From an uncultured Eubacterium sp. (GTDB lineage: Bacteria; Bacillota; Clostridia; Peptostreptococcales; Anaerovoracaceae), in contig URXI01000266.1 in NCBI GenBank assembly GCA_900551775.1, forward strand, positions 1-5,964: DNA of 5,964 nt, read 5' to 3'. Both the position numbers and the translations under genes were made by a program. Under the pieces are notes generated by a model. That model saw nothing but the letters and a program-made list of their open reading frames with translations. It had not been told where the DNA came from and ran no database searches. Positions within the stretch are counted from its first letter, which is position 1; the number at the start of each line of letters is the position of its first letter. Below, piece after piece: positions 1 through 5,964 of this stretch.

Positions 1-542
1 CCCGCGGCTATGGCACCGGCAACCGCCCGGAGGATTATCTGGATGCCTTCGCCGAATATATAAAGACCCATCTCAATGAGATTGCAGCGCTGAACATCAT
101 CTGTACCCGGCCAAGAGAATTGACGCGGGCCAGTTTGAAGGATCTGCGCCTGACGCTGGACAGGGAAGGCTTTACCACCCATCAGCTCAACACGGCGATT
201 TCGGAGCTGACTAACGAAGAAATAGCGGCGGATATCATCAGCCTGATTCGACGGTATGCCATTGGCTCCACCCTCATCAGCCACGAAGCCCGTATCCGCC
301 AGGCGGTGGACAAGCTGAAAAAGGCCCACAAATTTACCGCCATTGAGCAAAAGTGGATTGGCCGTATGGAAAAGTATCTCATGGAGGAATCTGTGCTCAA
401 CGTGAGCGTTTTCGATGAGGACGTCCGGTTCAAGAGCGAGGGCGGATTCAAGAAAATCGACCGGATTTTCCAAAACAAGCTGGAAAGCATCGTACTGGAA
501 CTTAACGAATATTTGTATGACGACGGAGGACGAAGCGCATGA
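1..542 (+). CDS. hsdR: Type I restriction enzyme R subunit, C-terminal part (5' end outside window)
   Basis: The frame is open from base 3 with no stop until the TGA at 540-542, giving 179 C-terminal residues of a protein that begins upstream. A TTG at 120 could be read as a start, but the preceding codons continue the same family pattern (YGTGNRPEDYLDAF, then ALNIICTRPRELTR), so this is a partial gene and not a short one. From memory of the family, the pattern of a PEDYL..F segment, an 'ALxIIxxRPRxLTR' helix, 'TNEEIAADIISLIRRYAIGSTLI' and a closing 'GGFKKIDRIFQNKLE' matches the helical C-terminal domain of EcoEI-like HsdR proteins. That domain docks the motor/nuclease subunit onto the HsdM2S core. 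The nuclease and helicase domains would be upstream and cannot be checked here. The stop overlaps the next start by 4 bases (ATGA), and the gene is GC-richer than the one after it. Family assignment is confident; integrity of the whole gene is unknown. Confidence 0.9.
   Translation, partial: RGYGTGNRPEDYLDAFAEYIKTHLNEIAALNIICTRPRELTRASLKDLRLTLDREGFTTHQLNTAISELTNEEIAADIISLIRRYAIGSTLISHEARIRQAVDKLKKAHKFTAIEQKWIGRMEKYLMEESVLNVSVFDEDVRFKSEGGFKKIDRIFQNKLESIVLELNEYLYDDGGRSA
525..530 (+). promoter_or_regulatory. Ribosome binding site of the small gene
   Basis: GGAGGA lies inside the last hsdR codons, 8 bases before the ATG at 539. This near-consensus site at good spacing is the main direct evidence that the 83-residue frame is translated. 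Confidence 0.7.
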
Positions 543-790
543 GCGAGCATGAATTTATGAATACAGTCTTTTCGGCAATGGTCAATCAAGCTATTCAAAA
601 TAGAGAAAAATGGGTTAACCCTCTTCCGCAAGATCAGGAAGAAGCCCAAAGAAAGATTTTAGATGCTATTCATGATCTTGTGGAAAACAGAGCCAAAATA
701 AAACCAGAATATCAGACTCAAGTTCTTGAGGCTGCTGTTTTAAAAAATGCTGCTGAAACCAACTGGTTTAACGGAGGAAACCGCAGATGA
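539..790 (+). CDS. Unrecognised 83-residue protein between hsdR and hsdM
   Basis: I do not recognise this family. The frame is supported by a good ribosome binding site, by ATGA overlaps with both hsdR upstream and hsdM downstream, and by filling the gap between them exactly. The protein is hydrophilic, with no signal peptide, membrane segment or cysteine. It looks mostly helical: residues 1-20 (MSEHEFMNTVFSAMVNQAIQ), a proline break at 'NPLPQDQ' (about 28-34), a helix rich in charged residues near 35-55, and a last helix near 58-75 before a polar tail (NGGNRR). No catalytic or zinc-binding pattern is visible. The DNA is AT-richer than hsdR and most of hsdM, which suggests a separate origin. 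The position suggests a small accessory or regulatory partner of the Hsd enzyme; a coupling peptide or an immunity or anti-restriction factor are alternatives. Function is not inferred beyond that. I am fairly sure that it is a gene and unsure of what it does. Confidence 0.72.
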   Translation: MSEHEFMNTVFSAMVNQAIQNREKWVNPLPQDQEEAQRKILDAIHDLVENRAKIKPEYQTQVLEAAVLKNAAETNWFNGGNRR

Positions 791-2289
791 CCACACAGGA
801 AATCGTATCCAAGCTTTGGAACCTCTGCAATGTGCTGCGTGATGACGGCATTACCTATCACCAGTATGTCACGGAGCTTACATATATTCTGTTTTTGAAG
901 ATGGCTAAGGAGACGGACTCGGAGAAAAAATTTTCCGAGGGGATTGTGCTGCTTGAAAGCTCAAACAGCAGTGCGTTAACGCCTGAAGAAGAAACGCAAA
1001 ACAATGAAAAAAGGGTGATTTTAGCATATCGTTGGGATGTGCTGACTTCAAGATCCGGCATTGTACTTTACAAATACTACAAAGATCTTCTTCGCCTGTT
1101 TGGAACCTATTGTACCGGTCGGGTGCGAGAGATTTATCAGGGCGCGGCCACCAATATCGATGAGCCCAAGAACCTGGAAAAGATCATCACCACCATTGAC
1201 GGCCTGGACTGGTACTCTGCCCGGGAAGAGGGGCTGGGTAACCTGTACGAAGGGCTGCTGGAAAAGAACGCTAACGAGAAGAAGTCCGGCGCGGGCCAGT
1301 ACTTTACCCCGCGTGTCCTCATTGACGTGATGACCCGGCTGATGAAGCCCCAGCCCGGGGAACGGTGCAACGATCCCGCCTGCGGCACCTTTGGCTTTAT
1401 GATCGCCGCCCATCGGTATGTGAAGCAGCACACCGATGATTTCTACGATCTAGACGCCGACCAGGCGAAATTTGAACGGGAAGAGGCCTTCACCGGCTGC
1501 GAGCTAGTTCACGATACCCACCGTCTGGCGCTGATGAACGCCATGCTGCATGGCATTGACGGCCAGATTCTGCTGGCCGATACGCTTTCCAATCAGGGAA
1601 AGGCGCTCCACGGCTTTGATCTGGTGCTCACCAACCCGCCGTTTGGTACCAAGAAGGGCGGCGAACGTGCCACCCGGGACGACTTCACCTTCTCCACCAG
1701 CAACAAGCAGCTGAATTTTCTCCAGCACATCTACCGCAGCCTGAAAGCGGATGGAAAGGCCCGGGCTGCTGTGGTGCTGCCGGACAATGTGCTCTTTGCC
1801 GATGGCGACGGCGAGAAAATCCGCTGCGACCTGATGGACAAGTGTAATTTGCACACCATTCTCCGCCTGCCCACCGGCATTTTCTATGCCCAGGGCGTCA
1901 AAACCAATGTGCTGTTCTTCACCCGGGGCAAGAGCGACAAGGGCAACACCAAAGAGGTCTGGTTCTACGACCTGCGCACCAATATGCCCAGCTTCGGCAA
2001 GACTACACCGCTGAAAACAGAGCATTTCGCGGACTTTGAGAAGGCTTATGAAGCCGAGGACCGCCATGCCCTGCAGGACGAGCGGTGGAGCGTGTTCACC
2101 CGGGAGCAGATTGCCGAAAAGGGTAACAGCCTGGATCTGGGCCTTATCCGGGATGACTCGGTGCTGGACTACAACGACCTGCCCGACCCAGCAGAGAGCG
2201 CCGAGGAGGCCGCCGCCAATCTGGAGGAGGCCGTGGACCTGCTGATGAGCGTGGTGAAGGAGCTGCGGGTGCTGGAGGTGCGGGACTGA
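787..2289 (+). CDS. hsdM: Type I DNA (adenine-N6) methyltransferase subunit
   Basis: HsdM transfers a methyl group from S-adenosylmethionine to adenine N6 in the site chosen by HsdS, and forms the M2S core to which HsdR binds. At 500 residues it has normal family length. Residues 1-40 match the helical HsdM N-terminal domain (KLWNLCNVLRDDGITYHQYV). Residues 167-175 give SGAGQYFTP, the loop preceding the cofactor site. Motif I is DPACGTFGF at 196-204, binding S-adenosylmethionine. The catalytic motif IV is NPPF at 283-286, typical of amino-methyltransferases acting on adenine. The C-terminus (about 465-500) is an acidic helix that probably contacts HsdS. GGAGG at 773-777, 9 bases before ATG 787, supports the start, which overlaps the small gene by 4 bases. 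The stop shares one base with the hsdS start. Residues about 51-80 look like extra length compared with relatives I recall. All core motifs are intact, so the enzyme is probably active. Confidence 0.96.
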   Translation: MTTQEIVSKLWNLCNVLRDDGITYHQYVTELTYILFLKMAKETDSEKKFSEGIVLLESSNSSALTPEEETQNNEKRVILAYRWDVLTSRSGIVLYKYYKDLLRLFGTYCTGRVREIYQGAATNIDEPKNLEKIITTIDGLDWYSAREEGLGNLYEGLLEKNANEKKSGAGQYFTPRVLIDVMTRLMKPQPGERCNDPACGTFGFMIAAHRYVKQHTDDFYDLDADQAKFEREEAFTGCELVHDTHRLALMNAMLHGIDGQILLADTLSNQGKALHGFDLVLTNPPFGTKKGGERATRDDFTFSTSNKQLNFLQHIYRSLKADGKARAAVVLPDNVLFADGDGEKIRCDLMDKCNLHTILRLPTGIFYAQGVKTNVLFFTRGKSDKGNTKEVWFYDLRTNMPSFGKTTPLKTEHFADFEKAYEAEDRHALQDERWSVFTREQIAEKGNSLDLGLIRDDSVLDYNDLPDPAESAEEAAANLEEAVDLLMSVVKELRVLEVRD

Positions 2290-3671
2290 TGGCAAAAAAA
2301 CAAGAAACCCTGACGCCAGAGGAACGCTTGCAGGCGGCGCTGGTGCCGGAGGGTGAGCAGCTTTATAAGGTACCCGAGAATTGGTGCTGGACAAGGATGG
2401 AAAATATTGCACAATGGGGATCAGGTGGGACTCCGTCAAGAAAAATACCAGAGTATTACAAGGGTGATATTCCGTGGATAAAGACTGGTGAGTTAAATGA
2501 TGATTATATATTTGAAACTGAAGAACATATAACGCAAGAAGCAATCTCTCATTCCAGCGCAAAATTGTTTCCTGCGAATACAGTCGCAATTGCTATGTAT
2601 GGCGCTACTATTGGAAAAGTTGGCATATTAGGTATTGCTGCGACTACAAATCAGGCCTGTGCCTGTGGCGTTTCCAATCCTTCAACAAACTATAAGTATC
2701 TTTTTTATTATGCACGATCCCAGAAAGTTAACTTTATAAACAAGGGAAAGGGTGGAGCACAACCAAATATTTCGCAGGAAATCATTAAATCTCATGAATT
2801 CCCTTTACCACCTTTGTCTGAACAACAGCGCATTGTTGACCGCATTGAAAGCCTGTTTGCCAAGCTGGACGAGGCCAAGCAAAAGGCGCAGGATGCGCTG
2901 GACAGCTTTGAAACCCGCAAAGCCGCCATCCTTCACAAAGCCTTCACCGGCGAACTTACCGCCCAGTGGAGAAAAGAGAATGGCGTAGGCATGGAGAGTT
3001 GGAAAACAGTAATCATGAAAAATGTTTGCAAGGTGAATCCTAAAAAAATAGATACAAATGGGCTACCTGATAATTTGGAAGTATCATTTTTTCCAATGGC
3101 TTCTCTTTCTGAAATATACGGAGAAATTACAGAACCTCAAACTAGGTTTCTAAAAGATGTAAAAAATGGGTTTACCAATTTTTTGGAGGGTGATGTGGTA
3201 TTCGCTAAGATTACTCCATGTATGGAAAACGGCAAATCGGCAATTATTGGAAAATTGGTAAATGGCATTGGTTATGGGACAACAGAATATTATGTGTTGA
3301 GGTGTGGAGAAAATCTATATAATCGATATTTGTATCATATGATACGAGACATCACATTTCGCAACAAAGCAAAATCTGTAATGGCAGGAGCAGTGGGGCA
3401 GCAGAGGGTTCCTAAATCTTTTATGGAAAATTACCCTTTTAATTTACCCTCTGTGCCAGAGCAAACCGAAATTGTCCGCCTCCTCGACGACCTCCTTACC
3501 AAAGAACAGCAGGCCAAGGAAGCTGCCGAAGGGGTACTGGAGCAGATCGACCTTATCAAAAAAGCCATCCTCGCCCGTGCCTTCCGCGGCGAGCTGGGCA
3601 CCAACGACCCCAGCGAGGAGAGCGCGGTGGAGTTGTTGAAAAGAGTCATTGAAAGAGGTGAGCAAGTGTGA
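2289..3671 (+). CDS. hsdS: Type I restriction-modification specificity subunit
   Basis: HsdS decides which bipartite DNA sequence the complex methylates or cuts. The 460-residue protein has the usual two-fold layout: a short N-terminal helix (1-26), TRD1 (about 27-170, with GGTPSRKIPEYYKGDIPWI and an AMYGATIGKVG segment), a central conserved helix (172-235, PLPPLSEQQRIVDRIESLF to AFTGEL), TRD2 (about 238-383), and a C-terminal conserved helix (386-460, LPSVPEQTEIVRLLDDLL to AFRGEL). The repeated AFxGEL ends mark the two half-repeats, and the helices probably form the antiparallel coiled coil that spaces the two half-sites. GGAGGTG at 2274-2280 serves the ATG at 2289, which shares one base with the hsdM stop. 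The TRDs are visibly AT-rich and the helices GC-richer, as expected if TRDs have been exchanged. The recognised sequence cannot be read from the protein. The gene is full length with no break. Confidence 0.95.
   Translation: MAKKQETLTPEERLQAALVPEGEQLYKVPENWCWTRMENIAQWGSGGTPSRKIPEYYKGDIPWIKTGELNDDYIFETEEHITQEAISHSSAKLFPANTVAIAMYGATIGKVGILGIAATTNQACACGVSNPSTNYKYLFYYARSQKVNFINKGKGGAQPNISQEIIKSHEFPLPPLSEQQRIVDRIESLFAKLDEAKQKAQDALDSFETRKAAILHKAFTGELTAQWRKENGVGMESWKTVIMKNVCKVNPKKIDTNGLPDNLEVSFFPMASLSEIYGEITEPQTRFLKDVKNGFTNFLEGDVVFAKITPCMENGKSAIIGKLVNGIGYGTTEYYVLRCGENLYNRYLYHMIRDITFRNKAKSVMAGAVGQQRVPKSFMENYPFNLPSVPEQTEIVRLLDDLLTKEQQAKEAAEGVLEQIDLIKKAILARAFRGELGTNDPSEESAVELLKRVIERGEQV
2367..2798 (+). 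other. HsdS target recognition domain 1
   Basis: Residues about 27-170 of HsdS, by position and by the pattern W-x-R-M...GSGGTPS...IPWIKTGEL...AMYGATIGKVGI...TTNQAC. This is the commonest type of TRD in type I specificity subunits. It should bind one half of the split target. The DNA is AT-rich relative to the helix that follows. Boundaries are approximate. Confidence 0.8.
3000..3437 (+). other. HsdS target recognition domain 2
   Basis: Residues about 238-383 of HsdS: a segment opening at the tryptophan of ESWKTV, then DVVFAKITPCMENGKSAII, TTEYYVLR, YLYHMI and AGAVGQQRVPKSFM. These elements are typical of the TRD class with an 'F.KITPCMENGK' core. It differs clearly from TRD1, so an asymmetric bipartite site is expected. 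The stretch is AT-rich. Boundaries are approximate. Confidence 0.8.
3654..3660 (+). promoter_or_regulatory. Ribosome binding site deciding the GTG start of ptuA
   Basis: AGAGGTG lies 7 bases before the GTG at 3668, inside the last hsdS codons. It fixes this GTG as the start rather than the later in-frame methionines at residues 17 and 21, which would remove the first beta strand ahead of the Walker A motif. Confidence 0.7.
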
Positions 3672-4984
3672 AGATTCAATCTATCTATATTGATGGATAT
3701 AAAAATCTCAAGAACATGGAGATTTTTATGCCGGAAGATTCCTCGGTTGTTGCTGTAATAGGCAATAACGGTAGTGGTAAGTCTAATATTTTGGAAGCAC
3801 TAACACAGGTCTTTGCAACTGCGTACAACGAGAGGCCAGTGGATTTTCGTTATAAAATCTGCTATACAATCAATGACGATAATTTTGAAATTTCAAATTT
3901 GGATGGTGTGCAATTTTTAAAAAACGGAAAAAAGGTTAAGAAGCAAGATAAACGAGGTTCTCTTCCGCGTGGAATTTTCCTTTACTATTGCGGAGAAACA
4001 GAGCGTTTGAGAAAATTGGCGTTGGATTGTGTAGATAAAGTTTTTGAGAATGCGCTGAAAAATGACGGAGATGTGACGATCAAATATATTTCTTGTGTTG
4101 GACTTAGAGAATTTACAGCTGCAGTACTGGCAAATGCGAAGTACAAAAACAGCACATTTGAAAAAGTATGTGATTTGATAGGCATACAAGAAATCGGGGG
4201 ACCAGTTGAATTTCAATTAAGTAGACCAAGTTGGAGCAAAAAGGCCCCTCTTACACAGGATTCGTTCTGGAATGCCCAGGGATCGGTCGCAATGCTTCTT
4301 CATAAGTTGAAAGATTCTGGTGAGCTCATTAAGCTGGATAATGATCATGCGCTGATACGAGTGAAACGCATTGCAGATATTTCCTTGGGTTCTGAGAATC
4401 CCTTTGATCTGTTTGTAAGATTCGAACTTCTTATTCAGGCAGGAATCTTGTCGGACATCACTTTTACAATCATAAAAGACGGAGAATCTCTTTCGCCGGA
4501 TATGCTGAGTGAAGGAGAAAAACAGTTAGCGCAATTTCTCTGCATTTTGGAGGCAACAAAAGAATACAGGGCGCTCTTTTTACTGGATGAATTTGACTCT
4601 TTTCTGCATCCAAATTGGCAAAGAAGGTTTGCAGAGATTATTTCAGAGATTCACATTGCAGGACAGGTCCTTTTTACAACACACTCCCCCTTGACTCTCG
4701 GCAAAATGCAAAAAGAAAGTATCCGCATACTCAAAGATGGAGCTGCATATGAGCCAGCAGCTGACACATTCAATCGCGACATTACCGAAGTACTTGAAGA
4801 GATTATGGAAGTTGGTAAGCGCCCCATTGAAGTAGAAGATGCAATGAAGAGATTCAGGAATGCTGCAGTGCATGGAGAAAAAGAAGCAGCTCAGAAGGCT
4901 ATAGATGAGCTTAAAACATTGCTGTCCAACGACGATCCATTCTGGGTTACAGCATCTCATATGATGGCAAGATTGGAGCGATAA
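3668..4984 (+). CDS. ptuA: PtuA-like ATPase of a Septu-type defence module
   Basis: An SMC/RecF-like ATPase expected to bind the HNH protein encoded next and control it through ATP. All nucleotide-binding parts are visible: Walker A GNNGSGKS at 32-39, an ABC-type signature LSEGE at 280-284, Walker B ALFLLDEFD at 302-310 followed by LHPNW, and a switch histidine in TTHSP (H339). Residues about 90-270 form the family-variable middle, probably helical. The tail (about 390-438) is helical and ends in a 'L..L...DDPFW' pattern, which I recall from ATPases paired with this HNH family. There is no TOPRIM domain, which argues against OLD or GajA, and no recognisable HEPN anticodon nuclease domain, which argues against PrrC. 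At 438 residues it is compact for PtuA. The GTG start overlaps the hsdS stop by 4 bases, and the stop is 4 bases before ptuB. The DNA is AT-richer than hsdM, suggesting acquisition. Naming rests on the paired HNH gene; the ATPase alone would only be 'AAA family'. Confidence 0.85.
   Translation: MKIQSIYIDGYKNLKNMEIFMPEDSSVVAVIGNNGSGKSNILEALTQVFATAYNERPVDFRYKICYTINDDNFEISNLDGVQFLKNGKKVKKQDKRGSLPRGIFLYYCGETERLRKLALDCVDKVFENALKNDGDVTIKYISCVGLREFTAAVLANAKYKNSTFEKVCDLIGIQEIGGPVEFQLSRPSWSKKAPLTQDSFWNAQGSVAMLLHKLKDSGELIKLDNDHALIRVKRIADISLGSENPFDLFVRFELLIQAGILSDITFTIIKDGESLSPDMLSEGEKQLAQFLCILEATKEYRALFLLDEFDSFLHPNWQRRFAEIISEIHIAGQVLFTTHSPLTLGKMQKESIRILKDGAAYEPAADTFNRDITEVLEEIMEVGKRPIEVEDAMKRFRNAAVHGEKEAAQKAIDELKTLLSNDDPFWVTASHMMARLER
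4975..4978 (+). promoter_or_regulatory. Ribosome binding site of ptuB
   Basis: GGAG inside the last ptuA codons, 10 bases before the ATG at 4989. It is weaker than the other sites in the operon, so ptuB probably relies partly on ribosomes finishing ptuA, which stops 4 bases before. Confidence 0.55.
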
Positions 4985-4988
4985 CTGC

Positions 4989-5630
4989 ATGAAATATATA
5001 AAGAAAGGTGAATCGCCTCGATCATTAGAAGAATACAAGATAACAGAGGGAGCATCATTCCAGGATCTTGATGACAATCACAGAAGTATAAAAAGAGAGA
5101 TAAAAAACAGCTTAATTGACGAGCAAGGGGGGATTTGCTGCTATTGTGGAACCCGAATAGACCGAACGGATTCAGTAATTGAGCATTTCAAACCCAAAGC
5201 TAAAAACCTCTTTCCAGAGCTACAATTGGAGTATTCAAATTTACTGGCATCATGTTTTGGTGGGCAAATAGACAAGCGAACAAATAGGAGATTTCCACTT
5301 TGCTGCGATGCAAATAAGAAAAATCGCGTGATTGAGGTGTCTCCAACAGATCCGGATTGCGAATCGTGTTTTAAGTATGATGATGAAGGAAATATTTATG
5401 GAACCACACCTAAAGCATGCCACGCCATACAAATCTTAAATTTGAATAATGAAGTTCAAAAAAATCGCCGGAGAGCTGCAATTCAAGTATATAGCAATTT
5501 ACCGAAAGAAACAGATTGGCAGGATGAAATTCGCTTTTTATCTGCCAGAGACCGAAATGGACTTTACCAGCCTTATTGCTTTGCGGCTATTTATTATATA
5601 AAAAATTTTTTGATGCCTATTGCTACATAA
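4989..5630 (+). CDS. ptuB: PtuB-like HNH endonuclease of a Septu-type defence module
   Basis: A predicted metal-dependent HNH DNA nuclease, the likely effector of the PtuA ATPase. The 213 residues match the pattern I recall for the TIGR02646 family (retron Ec78 effector PtuB): a MKYIKKGESP start, a helix ending DEQGGICCYCGTRI (44-57), the core IEHFKPKAK (64-72, with H66 the likely catalytic histidine), EYSNLLASC (81-89), then CCDANK (105-110) closing the fold. After this come FKYDDEGNIYG (128-138), ILNLNN (149-154) and RNGLYQPYCFAAIYYIKNF near the end, all in the usual order, so the protein looks complete. C50/C53 with C89 and C105 or C106 could bind structural zinc; C124 and C127 form an extra CxxC. 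It follows ptuA by 4 bases and is the last gene of the run. I see no strong terminator after it. The family call is confident; the actual substrate (phage DNA, host DNA or another nucleic acid) is not visible. Confidence 0.88.
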   Translation: MKYIKKGESPRSLEEYKITEGASFQDLDDNHRSIKREIKNSLIDEQGGICCYCGTRIDRTDSVIEHFKPKAKNLFPELQLEYSNLLASCFGGQIDKRTNRRFPLCCDANKKNRVIEVSPTDPDCESCFKYDDEGNIYGTTPKACHAIQILNLNNEVQKNRRRAAIQVYSNLPKETDWQDEIRFLSARDRNGLYQPYCFAAIYYIKNFLMPIAT

Positions 5631-5964
5631 GTTTACTTCAAATCCAACGGTTTCGAGAGCGCAATATTCAGTTGTTTTGCTGCATGTCCTTAAAAAGGCA
5701 ACCATTCTCTATACCCCTCTCTGCTTTGTTAATATTATGCCCATTGTACTGCTTGCAGGTAACAGAAATGTTTTCCAGGCACGTGATCTTTTGTCTTGAA
5801 AAAGGAAATGTCTACAGGTTCCTTATTGACCTTAAGTGCGTTGGAAACATGTGAAAGGATGCCAAGATCAAATCTAAAGCAGTTTTGCATACGATGGTGC
5901 ACAGATTGCCTAGATACTGTCGACAATAGTCAAATCAACGTACTTAGCCAGAGAACAATGCATC
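5631..5964 (+). other. Downstream stretch without a supportable gene
   Basis: I see no gene here that I can support. All frames are short or interrupted. The + frame in phase with ptuB is stopped at 5691, near 5730, near 5760 and near 5781, then stays open to the window end. A minus-strand frame at 5735-5926 could give 63 residues without a clear ribosome binding site. No convincing GC-rich hairpin followed by a T run is present, so the end of the transcript is not located. The mix of open pieces on both strands would fit decayed mobile-element or gene remnants, but no family is recognisable. Confidence 0.5.

Noticed and set aside
120..542. A separate 140-residue gene starting at TTG 120
   Set aside because: The frame is open to the window edge and the upstream codons fit the same HsdR C-terminal domain, so the TTG is internal.
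182..649. Minus-strand frame of 155 residues
   Set aside because: Antisense to hsdR and the small gene; no ribosome binding site and a serine-rich, shadow-like translation.
1504..2589. Long minus-strand frame of 361 residues
   Set aside because: It lies antisense to hsdM and hsdS, has a low-complexity translation rich in H, P and V, and arises from the codon bias of GC-rich hsdM.
3668..4984. PrrC/RloC anticodon nuclease, expected in hsd operons
   Set aside because: The C-terminal half lacks a recognisable anticodon nuclease domain, ATPase motifs run to residue 341, and the next gene is an HNH nuclease.
3668..4984. OLD-family or GajA nuclease
   Set aside because: The protein ends about 100 residues after the switch histidine, leaving no room for a TOPRIM domain.
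3668..5630. Retron Ec78-type system, which uses PtuA and PtuB as effectors
   Set aside because: No reverse transcriptase frame and no space for a retron RNA; ptuA follows hsdS directly.
5684..5694. CCTTAAAAAGG hairpin as a terminator after ptuB
   Set aside because: Only a 4-base stem and no following T run.
5576..5854. Plus-strand 92-residue frame overlapping the ptuB end
   Set aside because: Overlaps ptuB in another frame, lacks a good start signal and has an unconvincing composition; considered only as a slippage extension.
5918..5925. TGTCGACA palindrome as an operator or recombination site
   Set aside because: Only 8 bases with imperfect flanks, and no promoter or second copy nearby.
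5735..5926. Minus-strand 63-residue frame
   Set aside because: No clear ribosome binding site, no recognisable family, and not longer than expected by chance; kept only as part of the downstream remnant observation.

Overview
This window is the 3' part of a bacterial anti-phage defence locus. Every gene lies on the + strand. The order is: 3' end of hsdR (type I restriction subunit), a small unknown gene, hsdM, hsdS, a PtuA-like ATPase and a PtuB-like HNH endonuclease, followed by about 330 bases with no supportable gene. Strong GGAGG-type ribosome binding sites, one GTG start and the style of the Hsd proteins suggest a Firmicute, most likely a mid-GC gut Clostridia (Oscillospiraceae/Lachnospiraceae type). 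This is an inference from memory of similar proteins, not a search result.

Layout. Bases 1-542 encode the last 179 residues of HsdR, whose start lies outside the window. Bases 539-790 encode an 83-residue protein I do not recognise, in AT-richer DNA. Bases 787-2289 encode HsdM, with the adenine methyltransferase motifs intact. Bases 2289-3671 encode HsdS, with two target recognition domains (TRDs) in AT-rich DNA separated by GC-richer conserved helices. Bases 3668-4984 encode an SMC/RecF-like ATPase with all nucleotide-binding motifs. Bases 4989-5630 encode an HNH nuclease of the family found in Septu systems and as the effector of retron Ec78. Bases 5631-5964 hold only short, interrupted reading frames.

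How the genes work together. HsdR, HsdM and HsdS should form a type I restriction-modification enzyme: HsdS reads a split DNA site, HsdM methylates adenine in it, and HsdR translocates and cuts unmodified DNA. PtuA and PtuB should form a Septu-type ATPase-nuclease complex. Every junction overlaps by 1-4 bases except ptuA-ptuB, which has a 4-base gap, so the set looks like one translationally coupled transcript. The layout resembles the E. coli prr locus, where the PrrC toxin sits in a type I hsd operon and is released when phage blocks the restriction enzyme. The main hypothesis is therefore that PtuAB is a second defence layer physically and perhaps functionally tied to the Hsd enzyme. The small gene between hsdR and hsdM is the part with no explanation.
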